Notes under the pieces: model-generated
Told to the model about the DNA's origin: nothing
The model's database searches: none
Seen by the model: the letters and a program-made list of their open reading frames with translations, nothing else
In this document: positions 56,830 to 64,000 of the stretch, piece by piece
Layout of the letters: each line of letters begins with the position of its first letter
Numbering within the stretch: the first letter of the stretch is position 1
Translations under genes and position numbers: made by a program
Source of the DNA: Metaclostridioides mangenotii
Lineage (GTDB): Bacteria > Bacillota > Clostridia > Peptostreptococcales > Peptostreptococcaceae
Length of the DNA: 64,000 nt
NCBI RefSeq assembly: GCF_017873185.1
Contig: NZ_JAGGJX010000008.1
Coordinates: 62,001 to 126,000 of the forward strand
Direction: 5' to 3'

Positions 56830-56995
56830 TTTGTAACAGATAGATTGAAGCATAATCTTCCTTGAAAGAAGTTGCTCCTCTTCTTTACGTCTTTATGCGA
56901 ATGAGCTGGATAGCACTTAGTTGATATATATTTAACGAGGTTGCATAGACGTAAAGTTCTAGAGGTCATTTTCTATCTGTAATATCTTATTAAAA
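56830..56995 (-). promoter_or_regulatory. Large structured leader upstream of the transporter gene
   Basis: Nested inverted repeats: outer CAGATAG (56837-56843) with CTATCTG (56973-56979); inner CTTTACGTCTTTATGC (56883-56898) with GCATAGACGTAAAG (56943-56956), extended by CCTC/GAGG. It lies 80-250 bp upstream of the TTG start on the minus strand. It does not match the T-box or lysine riboswitch features I know. Confidence 0.45.
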
Positions 56996-57170
56996 ACTAG
57001 TTGATTTTATGTTTTATTTGTAAGACCAAGCATGAGAAATATTGGAGCTGGAAATGCGTGAAACGTCACTTTTTTGTTACGAAACATATAAGTTTATATT
57101 TTGCCGTCGAAGATTTATTTTTCTTTTATTATTTCAACAAATTATTAAAAATCAATAAAATAACATTAAA

Positions 57171-57200
57171 AAAGGCGACTGCAAAATCGCAATCGCCTCT
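57171..57200 (-). terminator. Terminator after tatD
   Basis: GGCGATTGCGATTTTGCAGT then CGCC folds on the minus strand and is followed by TTTTTTAATG, just past the tatD stop. Confidence 0.88.
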
Positions 57201-57211
57201 TTAAATCACTA

Positions 57212-57979
57212 TTATATTCCGAAAAATATCTTGGCATTTTCCTTAGTTTTCTCACAAACCTCTTCATATGAAATTCCCTTTTCCTGGGCAATTTTATCAG
57301 CTACAAATGCTACTAATGAAGGATCATTTCTCTTTCCTCTATGAGGTTCTGGTGCCATATACGGTGAATCAGTCTCTATAAACAATTTATTTAGAGGTAT
57401 TTCTCTAGCTACTTCCCTAACTTTTCTACTGTTTTTAAAAGTTACTGTTCCTGGTATTGATATATAGCATCCCATCTTTATATACTCTCTTGCCAACTCT
57501 ACACTTCCACTGTAGCAGTGAAGAACACAACCAATTTCATTACTTTTATACTCTTTAATTATGTCAAAAGTATCTGCATGTGCATCTCTGTCGTGGATTA
57601 TTATAGGTAATTTAAGCTCATTAGCAAGCAAAATTTGTTTCTTAAACCACTCTTTTTGGTCTTCTCTAGGTGAATGGTCGTAGTAATAATCAAGCCCTAT
57701 CTCTCCTATTGCAACGACCTTATTATTTTTTGTCGCCATCTCTCTAAGTGTCTCTATTGCTGAATCGTCAAGTTCTGATACATCATGTGGATGTACACCC
57801 ACAGCTGCGTATATAAAATCGTACTTATTAGATAATTCTACTGCAGATTTAGAAGTCTCTATATCCGCACCTGGATTTACTACTAAATCCACGTTCTTTT
57901 CTCTAAGCGATTTAATCAGTTCATCTCTATCTTCATCAAATCTCTCATCATTTAAATGTGCATGTGAGTCAAATAACAT
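57212..57979 (-). CDS. tatD: TatD-family metal-dependent hydrolase (DNase)
   Basis: 255 residues. Metal-binding blocks FDSHAHLNDERF, GEIGLDYYYDHSPR, IIHDRDAH, VLHCYSGS and ETDSPYMAPEPHRGK are complete. TatD proteins are 3'-5' DNases/hydrolases of the amidohydrolase fold. It starts 23 bp after metG, the conserved metG-tatD pair of Firmicutes. Confidence 0.96.
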   Translation of the reverse strand: MLFDSHAHLNDERFDEDRDELIKSLREKNVDLVVNPGADIETSKSAVELSNKYDFIYAAVGVHPHDVSELDDSAIETLREMATKNNKVVAIGEIGLDYYYDHSPREDQKEWFKKQILLANELKLPIIIHDRDAHADTFDIIKEYKSNEIGCVLHCYSGSVELAREYIKMGCYISIPGTVTFKNSRKVREVAREIPLNKLFIETDSPYMAPEPHRGKRNDPSLVAFVADKIAQEKGISYEEVCEKTKENAKIFFGI

Positions 57980-58002
57980 TTCTTCACTTCCTTCTTATAT
58001 TG

Positions 58003-59934
58003 CTAACGGACTTCGCATCCATCCTTAGCTCCAGTAGTGTGTGGAAGAACTAAATCGTCTCCATCATCCCCAGCGGCTAGTATCATTCCTTGTGATTCTA
58101 CGCCTCTAAGTTTAACTGGCTTAAGATTACATACTACTGTAACTTCTTTTCCTACTAAGTCTTCTGGCTTGTACCATTTAGCTATTCCAGAAACAATTTG
58201 TCTTGTTTCAGGTCCAATCTTAACTTGTGAAACTAAAAGCTTGTCTGCTTTCGGATGCTTTTCACATTTTATAATTTTACCCACTCTGAGCTCAACTTTA
58301 TCAAAATCATCTATTGTTATTTCATCTTTATGAGTTAGAGGCTCTTCTTTCGGCTTATCTGAGAATATGTTTTCAAGCTCTTCAACTTCTTTATCAATAT
58401 CTAATCTTGGGAATAAAGACTCTCCTTTAGATACTTTTACTCCTTCTTTTATAAGTCCAAAATACTTACTACTCTCCCAATTAGTTAAATCTTCTTGACC
58501 CGCTATTCCTAATTGATCGTATATTTTGTTTGCAGTCAAACTCATTATTGGATTGATAAGAGTTGCTATAACTCTTATAGATTCACAAAGATTGTATAAA
58601 ACTGTATCTAATGTGTCTTTATTGCTCTCGTCTTTTGCTAAAGCCCAAGGCATTGTTTCATCTATATACTTATTAGTTCTTCTAACTAATTTCCAACAAT
58701 TTTCTAAAGCTTCATGGAACTGTAGATTATCCATTTCTATATTAAAGTTTTCTACTGATTCTTTTGCTTGTTTCTTTAGTTCAGAATCAAATTCAGTCTC
58801 TACTTTAGCAGTAGGTATTATTCCATCATTGTACTTTTCAACCATTGATACTGTTCTGCTTACAAGGTTTCCTAAGTCATTTGCTAAATCAGAATTGATT
58901 CTTGATATAAAGTTTCTATTTGTATAACTTCCGTCGTTGCCAAATGCAAATTCTCTAAGTAAGAAGTATTTAAGAGCATCTACTCCGTATCTTTCTATTA
59001 ATGGTTCTGGATATACTACGTTTCCTTTTGATTTACTCATCTTGTCATCGGCAAATAGTATCCAACCTGTCCCGTATACTTGCTGAGGAACTTCTAGATC
59101 TAAAGCCATAAGTATTGCAGGCCATATAATAGTATGGAATCTCACTATCTCTTTACCAACTAGTTGTACGTTTGCCGGCCAGAATTTTTTCATCTCTTCA
59201 TTGTGATCAGTCATATATCCTAAAGCTGTGATATAGTTGCACAGTGCATCTACCCAAACATAAATTACATGTTTTTCATCGAATGGTACTTTTATACCCC
59301 AGTCAAATGTAGTTCTAGTTACACTAAGGTCTTCAAGCCCCTTATCTAAGAAGTTTGAAACCATCTCATTTCTTCTCGCAGCTGGAACACAGAAATCATC
59401 TCTCTTAAATAATTCTTTTAATCTATCTTCGTACTTTGATAGTCTGAAGAAATACGATTCTTCTTTAACTAGATAAGTCTCTCTTCCACAGTCAGGGCAT
59501 TTATCCCCTTCTAGAAGTTGTGATTCTGTCCAGAAACTCTCACATGGAGTACAATATCTACCTTCATATTCTCCCTTATATATGTCGCCTTGCTCATATA
59601 GTTTAGTAAATATTTTTTGTATAATTTCAGTATGTCTTGATTCGGTAGTTCTTATAAAATCATCGTAAGATATATCTAGGTTTTTCCATAGATCTTTTAT
59701 ACTAGCTATTATTTCGTCTAGGAATTCTATTTCTGTCTTTCCCTCTTTAATAGCTGTCTTTTGGATTTTTTCACCGTGTTCATCAGTACCTGTCAAAAAC
59801 TTTACATCGTACCCACAGAAACGCTTATATCTTGCTATTGCGTCTGCTGCAACTGTAGTATAAGTATGGCCTATATGTAATCTCCCACTTGGGTAGTATA
59901 TAGGCGTTGTTACATAAAAACTCTTTTTATTCAT
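58003..59934 (-). CDS. metG: Methionyl-tRNA synthetase
   Basis: 643 residues. Class I signature [16 protein letters not shown] (HIGH), zinc knuckle [20 protein letters not shown] then [11 protein letters not shown] (KMSKS), and a C-terminal tRNA-binding domain ([20 protein letters not shown]). It charges initiator and elongator tRNA-Met. Expression is controlled by the T-box leader immediately upstream. Confidence 0.98.
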   Translation of the reverse strand: MNKKSFYVTTPIYYPSGRLHIGHTYTTVAADAIARYKRFCGYDVKFLTGTDEHGEKIQKTAIKEGKTEIEFLDEIIASIKDLWKNLDISYDDFIRTTESRHTEIIQKIFTKLYEQGDIYKGEYEGRYCTPCESFWTESQLLEGDKCPDCGRETYLVKEESYFFRLSKYEDRLKELFKRDDFCVPAARRNEMVSNFLDKGLEDLSVTRTTFDWGIKVPFDEKHVIYVWVDALCNYITALGYMTDHNEEMKKFWPANVQLVGKEIVRFHTIIWPAILMALDLEVPQQVYGTGWILFADDKMSKSKGNVVYPEPLIERYGVDALKYFLLREFAFGNDGSYTNRNFISRINSDLANDLGNLVSRTVSMVEKYNDGIIPTAKVETEFDSELKKQAKESVENFNIEMDNLQFHEALENCWKLVRRTNKYIDETMPWALAKDESNKDTLDTVLYNLCESIRVIATLINPIMSLTANKIYDQLGIAGQEDLTNWESSKYFGLIKEGVKVSKGESLFPRLDIDKEVEELENIFSDKPKEEPLTHKDEITIDDFDKVELRVGKIIKCEKHPKADKLLVSQVKIGPETRQIVSGIAKWYKPEDLVGKEVTVVCNLKPVKLRGVESQGMILAAGDDGDDLVLPHTTGAKDGCEVR

Positions 59935-60025
59935 AGCTTACCTCCTAAATTCTCCTTATCAATTTAGCGTTTATTGGGGTTTTACGCGCTAAATTGTGGC
60001 TTTTATTTAATTTATTGAAAATAAA

Positions 60026-60233
60026 AAACTCGCTCCTATGAATTCATAGGGGCGAGATTAATCACGGTACCACCCTAATTATCTGTCTATAAAAATAAAC
60101 TGATATCTTAGAAGACTATAACGCGTCTAAACGTTCTACCCTAAAAGCAAATCGCTCACTCAGGCAAAAAGCTCCGAGACCATATTCAATAAACATTTTT
60201 TATTAGATCTCACCAAACTCTAACTCTCTGTGC
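60026..60233 (-). promoter_or_regulatory. T-box riboswitch upstream of metG
   Basis: On the minus strand: stem I with AGAGAGTTAGAG at the 5' side, a specifier region GAATATGG that can present AUG, the T-box core AGGGTGGTACCGTG (about 60062-60075), and terminator CTCGCCCCTATGAATTCATA then GGGGCGAG with a T run (60028-60057). Uncharged tRNA-Met binding should favour antitermination and raise metG-tatD expression. Confidence 0.95.
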
Positions 60234-60440
60234 AAAAATAATTTATTTACTCTTCTCTTCTTAGCATTTTTTAATATATAACCTAATCTTATTAAAATTA
60301 TTTGTTTTTGTCAATGAGTATTCTCACTACTAGCAAACTTAAACAGAATTTTCTTACTATTTTATCGCAATATAAATTTTATTATATATATTCTATCATT
60401 CCTGAAAATTATAAATACATACATAAAATTTAAATAAAAA
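60234..60440. other. AT-rich region between metG leader and spmB
   Basis: Contains the metG promoter on the minus strand and the end of the spm transcript. No clear hairpin terminator for spmB is seen. Confidence 0.45.
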
Positions 60441-60962
60441 TTAAACGAAAACTACATAACATATAAATACTGAAGCAATTACTCCTGCTACATGGCTTAT
60501 CAATGCACAGGTAAGTGTGTGTCCAGTATTTTTAATTTTTAATCTTCCATAGTATATCGCCATTGTATAAAAAACAGTCTCTGATGCTCCCACAATTGTC
60601 GACCCCATTCTCTCTACAATAGTATCTATACCTACCCTCTGCGCCAGCTCGCTGTAAACTCCTAGAGCTCCACTACCAGAAAGAGGCTTGATCGTGATCA
60701 ACCCGATTAACTCTTTTGGGATACTCATAGCACTTGCAATCGGTGAAAATATCCATTCTAGCATTTCTATGCCCTTTCCCGACTTAAATATACCTATAGC
60801 TAAGAATATACCAATTATGTACGGAAGAATCCCCCAAGCTGCCTTTAGTCCATCCACAGCCCCCCTTACAAAACTATCAAATACATCTACCTTCTTATAT
60901 TTACCATAACCAACTATGTACAAGATTATTATAGGTATGAGGAAATTTGAAAACAGCTCCAT
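60441..60962 (-). CDS. spmB: Spore maturation protein B
   Basis: 173 residues, a membrane protein with a nucleoside-recognition (Gate) domain: GAVDGLKAAWGILPYIIGIF, PKELIGLITIKPLSGSGALG, and STIVGASETVFYTMAIYYG. With SpmA it is needed for spore core dehydration and heat resistance. It starts 16 bp after spmA. Confidence 0.95.
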   Translation of the reverse strand: MELFSNFLIPIIILYIVGYGKYKKVDVFDSFVRGAVDGLKAAWGILPYIIGIFLAIGIFKSGKGIEMLEWIFSPIASAMSIPKELIGLITIKPLSGSGALGVYSELAQRVGIDTIVERMGSTIVGASETVFYTMAIYYGRLKIKNTGHTLTCALISHVAGVIASVFICYVVFV

Positions 60963-60978
60963 AATCTATACCCTCCAT

Positions 60979-61542
60979 CTATATTTTTTCTCTTCGTCTC
61001 TTTTGAAAAAATCTACAACTAAGTATCGCCACTATAGTTGAAATCAGAGTTGCAAACAGAGTCGTAATTATTATTTCACTTGGATTTCGTGATCCCATGT
61101 CCATTCTCAACTTGATTATAGTAAAAGGTACAATTTGAACAGACGAAATATTTATCACCAAAAACATAATCATATCGTTAGTCGCTGTGTCTTTTTTACT
61201 GTTTAGTGTCTGAAGTTCATCCATAGCTTTTAGACCGAATGCTGTAGCTCCATTTCCAGCTCCAAGCATATTCAACGCTATATTCATAACTATATACGAC
61301 ATAGCTTTATGACCTTTAGGTACTGTTGGGAATAAAAGCTTCATAATACCGCTTAGCTTTTCTCCTATTTTTTCTATAAGTCCAGACTCTTTTGCAATAT
61401 TCATGATCCCCATCCAAAGAGCCATAATTCCAGCAAGACTTATAGCAAAATCAATTCCAGAGGATGTTTCTGAAAGAATAACTTTGTTTAATTCACCCAA
61501 ATTATTAAAAGCTATACTTCCAATTATTCCTATTGTAATCAT
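60979..61542 (-). CDS. spmA: Spore maturation protein A
   Basis: 187 residues from the ATG at 61542: Gate-domain membrane protein with SLAGIMALWMGIMNIAKESG, KGHKAMSYIVMNIALNMLGA, and GNGATAFGLKAMDELQ. The frame is open seven codons upstream and encodes IGKIWFY, like the usual SpmA start (MxxIWF). GGGAGGTGG (about 61570-61578) is ideally spaced for the ATA at 61563, so the true start may be that ATA. Partner of spmB. Confidence 0.93.
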   Translation of the reverse strand: MITIGIIGSIAFNNLGELNKVILSETSSGIDFAISLAGIMALWMGIMNIAKESGLIEKIGEKLSGIMKLLFPTVPKGHKAMSYIVMNIALNMLGAGNGATAFGLKAMDELQTLNSKKDTATNDMIMFLVINISSVQIVPFTIIKLRMDMGSRNPSEIIITTLFATLISTIVAILSCRFFQKRRREKI

Positions 61543-61693
61543 ATAGAACCATATCTTTCCTATTTGAAACCACCTCCCTCTTGAATAATTTTATGAGTTT
61601 AGGGGCATACTTTATACTTGAAAATTGGACTATATTGTGTTTTAGTATTATTGTGTAGAGTTTTAATTAATTATTATTACAAGGAGATTTCAT

Positions 61694-63124
61694 ATGAGAA
61701 ATTTAACACTTCTTACTGACTTGTATCAGCTAACTATGTTGAATGGTTATTTTGAAAACAATGTTCATGAAGATATCGTGATTTTTGACATGTTTTTTAG
61801 AAAAAACGCCTGTGATGGTGGGTATACAATAATTTGTGGAATAGACCAACTTGTTGAATATATAGATAATTTATACTTCTCTGATTCCGATATGGAGTAT
61901 TTAAAAAGTTTAAATTTATTTTCTGATAAGTTCTTAGATTTTATGAAAAATTTTAAATTTACTGGAGACATATATGCTGTTGAAGAGGGTACGATTATGT
62001 TCCCTAATGAGCCAGTTATAACAGTAAAAGCACCTTTGTATCAGGCCCAGATTATAGAAACGGCTATGCTTACTATGGTGAACTTCCAATCGTTAATAGC
62101 TACAAAAGCCTCTAGAGTCTGTTTTGCGGCTCAAGGAGATCCTGTGCTAGAGTTTGGTCTACGCAGAGCTCAAGGACCTGACGCTGGCATATATGGAGCC
62201 AGAGCAGCAGTAATAGGTGGATGTGTAGCGACGTCTAATGTACTAGCTGGTAAAAAATTCGATCTACCTGTAGCTGGAACACATGCACATAGCTGGGTTC
62301 AAAAGTTTGACGATGAATTAGAGGCATTTGAAGCATATGCTAGAGTTTATCCAGACAAATGTATGTTGCTAGTAGATACTTACAATGTTCTCGAAAGCGG
62401 AGTACCAAACGCTATTAAAGTTTTTAAAGATGTATCTGAAAAAGGGTATAAACCAATTGGAATTAGGCTTGATTCGGGAGATCTTACTTATTTATCTAAA
62501 GAAGCTAAACAAATGCTCGATGATGCTGGTTTTCCTAATATGACCATAACAGCATCTAACGACTTAGATGAGTACACTATTACTGCATTAAAAGCTGAAG
62601 GTGCAAAGATAAATTCATGGGGAGTAGGTACAAAACTTATAACATCTGCGGATTCTCCTGCACTTGGTGGAGTTTACAAACTTGCAGCTTCTTATGAAGA
62701 CGGCGTACTTACACCAAAAATAAAAATTTCTGCTAATCCAGAAAAAATTAATAATCCCGGCTATAAAAAAGTAGTCAGAATTTACAGCGAAAATGGCAAA
62801 GCAGAGGCCGATTTAATCACATTACACGATGAAAAAATAGATGAGTCAAAACCTCTAGAGATTTTCCATCCTACTTATACATGGAAAACTAAAACTTTTA
62901 AGAAATATAAGATAAAAGAGCTACTTCAGCCACTGTATATAAACGGAATATCAAAATATAATAAAAAGACTGTTACTGAAATAAAAAATCATGTACAATA
63001 TGAATTAAGTACAATTTGGAATCAGTATAAAAGACTTTCAAATCCGCACATATATAAGGTCGACCTATCAAAAGAATTATGGGATCTAAAAACAAAGATG
63101 ATAGATTCTAAGAAATCTCTATAG
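61694..63124 (+). CDS. pncB: Nicotinate phosphoribosyltransferase
   Basis: 476 residues. TDLYQLTMLNGYFEN at the start, EFGLRRAQGPDAGIYGARAA, VAGTHAHSWVQ (the phosphorylated His region), RLDSGDLTYLSKEAKQ and SWGVGTKL are typical of the Gram-positive NAPRTase type. It salvages nicotinate into NAD synthesis. CAAGGAG lies about 7 bp ahead of the ATG. An Lrp/AsnC gene follows 30 bp later. Confidence 0.96.
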   Translation: MRNLTLLTDLYQLTMLNGYFENNVHEDIVIFDMFFRKNACDGGYTIICGIDQLVEYIDNLYFSDSDMEYLKSLNLFSDKFLDFMKNFKFTGDIYAVEEGTIMFPNEPVITVKAPLYQAQIIETAMLTMVNFQSLIATKASRVCFAAQGDPVLEFGLRRAQGPDAGIYGARAAVIGGCVATSNVLAGKKFDLPVAGTHAHSWVQKFDDELEAFEAYARVYPDKCMLLVDTYNVLESGVPNAIKVFKDVSEKGYKPIGIRLDSGDLTYLSKEAKQMLDDAGFPNMTITASNDLDEYTITALKAEGAKINSWGVGTKLITSADSPALGGVYKLAASYEDGVLTPKIKISANPEKINNPGYKKVVRIYSENGKAEADLITLHDEKIDESKPLEIFHPTYTWKTKTFKKYKIKELLQPLYINGISKYNKKTVTEIKNHVQYELSTIWNQYKRLSNPHIYKVDLSKELWDLKTKMIDSKKSL

Positions 63125-63157
63125 TATTATCATTTTTTATTAAGGGAGGAATTGTTG

Positions 63158-63586
63158 ATGGATGTTACAGATTACAGAATCATAGAAATTTTGCAAGAAG
63201 ATGGAAGGGTTTCCATGAAGGATTTAGGCAAGATAGTTGGTTTAACTTCTCCTGCTGTATCAGAAAGAGTTAAGAGATTAGAAGAGGCCGGAATAATTCA
63301 AGGATACAAAGCAATTGTAAATCCTGACAAGCTAGGTAGAGTAATAAAAGCGTTTATTCATATTTCTTTACCAAGCAACCAATATGAAGAATTTATTGAA
63401 GCTGCAAGAAAAGATACTCGTATCGTTGAATGTCATCATATAACTGGAGATGACTGTTCTCTACTAAAGGTCCTTGTTAAAGATATGTACGAGCTAGAAA
63501 ACGTTATCGACAGTATTAAATCGATCGGATCGACTAAAACTTCGGTTATCCTGTCGACACCAATTCAGGCTAAATCAATTTTATAA
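63158..63586 (+). CDS. Lrp/AsnC-family transcriptional regulator
   Basis: 142 residues. N-terminal helix-turn-helix (RIIEILQEDGRVSMKDLGKI, VGLTSPAVSERVKRLEEAGI) and C-terminal RAM ligand-binding domain (KAFIHISLPSNQYEEF; ITGDDCSLLKVLVKDMYELE). ATG 63158 has GGGAGGA 7 bases ahead, better than the TTG codons just before it. Likely co-transcribed with pncB; the effector is unknown. Confidence 0.93.
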   Translation: MDVTDYRIIEILQEDGRVSMKDLGKIVGLTSPAVSERVKRLEEAGIIQGYKAIVNPDKLGRVIKAFIHISLPSNQYEEFIEAARKDTRIVECHHITGDDCSLLKVLVKDMYELENVIDSIKSIGSTKTSVILSTPIQAKSIL

Positions 63587-63592
63587 ATAAAA

Positions 63593-63627
63593 TAGGAGAC
63601 CCTTTACATGGAGTCTCCTATTTTTAT
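63593..63627 (+). terminator. Terminator after the Lrp/AsnC gene
   Basis: AATAGGAGAC and GTCTCCTATT pair around a short loop with TTTTTATC following. It lies within 10 bp of the stop. Confidence 0.88.
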
Positions 63628-63681
63628 CTTTATAAAATAATTTTTAATTCAATAAATCCAAGTATTAGCGATAAAAATAAA

Positions 63682-64000
63682 TTACTCAGCAAATATCTTT
63701 AATATGCTCGGATCTTCTTTAGGATCTAACAACCTTCTTGTAGATATTATGTCGGCATACCCGAGGATCATCATTCCAATAGTATCATCTTGTAATTCTT
63801 CAAATATCTCAAATAATTTAGTCTTGCTTAAATCATTGGTTTTAAAAAGCTGAAGTAATGTCATATGATGCCTAACATATTTATATACTAAATCAGTTAA
63901 ACTTACATCTTCAACTATCCCGGAAAGTAAATCTTTAGATATATCCGCACCAGTTATCTCATGACCTCTAAAGCGAGCTCTTCCTTCGCTATCTACAGTC
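63682..64000 (-). CDS. HD-domain protein, 3' part (CCA-adding-enzyme-like)
   Basis: The last 105 codons of a gene running off the right edge: TVDSEGRARFRGHEITGADI, SKDLL, then LVYKYVRHHMTLLQLF and a C-terminus ending ILKIFAE. RFRGHEITGA and YVRHHM match the HD subdomain of tRNA nucleotidyltransferase-related proteins. The catalytic nucleotidyltransferase head, if any, lies outside, so a stand-alone HD phosphohydrolase is also possible. Confidence 0.7.
   Translation of the reverse strand, partial: TVDSEGRARFRGHEITGADISKDLLSGIVEDVSLTDLVYKYVRHHMTLLQLFKTNDLSKTKLFEIFEELQDDTIGMMILGYADIISTRRLLDPKEDPSILKIFAE

Noticed and set aside
56830-56995. Lysine riboswitch or T-box before the YfcC gene
   Set aside because: The lysine-riboswitch conserved blocks and the T-box GGTGG core are absent.
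57001-57204. Plus-strand frame of 67 codons before the tatD terminator
   Set aside because: It overlaps the terminator, lacks an SD and resembles no protein family.
1-64000. CRISPR array or rRNA operon
   Set aside because: No regularly spaced repeats and no rRNA-like stretches were seen.

Overview
The window is a low-GC chromosomal segment from a spore-forming, anaerobic-type Firmicute. The block mazG - spoVB - spoVT - prsA - mfd - pth ... prs - glmU - spoVG - purR, with divergent murC, is the classical Bacillus/Clostridia order. Together with rnmV-ksgA, tatD-metG behind a T-box, and spmA-spmB, it points to class Clostridia. The protein sequences feel closest to Peptostreptococcaceae, which is an inference. 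Most genes lie on the minus strand.

Layout. 1-16,000: housekeeping and sporulation core. A type IV pilus module (pilT plus two different A24 prepilin peptidases) is wedged between prs and pth. 16,000-24,900: P-type cation ATPase with a MarR regulator, SEC-C methionine aminopeptidase, M20 peptidase T-like enzyme, and two lineage-specific unknowns, one with a very acidic centre. 24,960-26,010: a CAT-like acetyltransferase bordered by a diverged extra copy of the ksgA 3' end, so it looks like a small insertion beside ksgA. 26,010-29,700: ksgA, rnmV and a YyaL-type thioredoxin-domain protein.

31,400-50,300 is an accessory island, rich in broken genes. It holds a minimal CBASS anti-phage pair (CD-NTase plus S-4TM membrane effector, overlapping genes). 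It also holds a serine resolvase, an antitoxin/zeta-toxin pair whose toxin has an in-frame stop, and a three-gene cluster encoding a secreted DUF2599 protein, a 3-TM protein and a membrane-anchored CPYC thioredoxin. This cluster is bounded by partial direct repeats of the toxin gene. Next comes a TetR / ornithine cyclodeaminase-like / BCCT transporter unit with a decayed second BCCT gene. The island ends in a decayed plasmid mobilization module: a relaxase with several frameshifts, three small mob genes, a putative oriT with an IncP-like nic core, and an inverted second copy of oriT with a mob-gene remnant.

50,300-57,200: an ATC-hydrolase-like gene, MarR / nitroreductase / pirin, tRNA-Arg(CCU), and an archaeal-type ornithine cyclodeaminase beside a YfcC-type transporter, with a large structured leader of unknown kind. 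57,200-64,000: tatD, T-box-metG, spmAB, pncB, an Lrp/AsnC regulator, and the 3' part of an HD-domain gene.

The most rewarding parts are the CBASS pair, the DUF2599 cluster and the inverted oriT pair. Several genes also have their best-placed ribosome binding site in front of an ATT or ATA codon.
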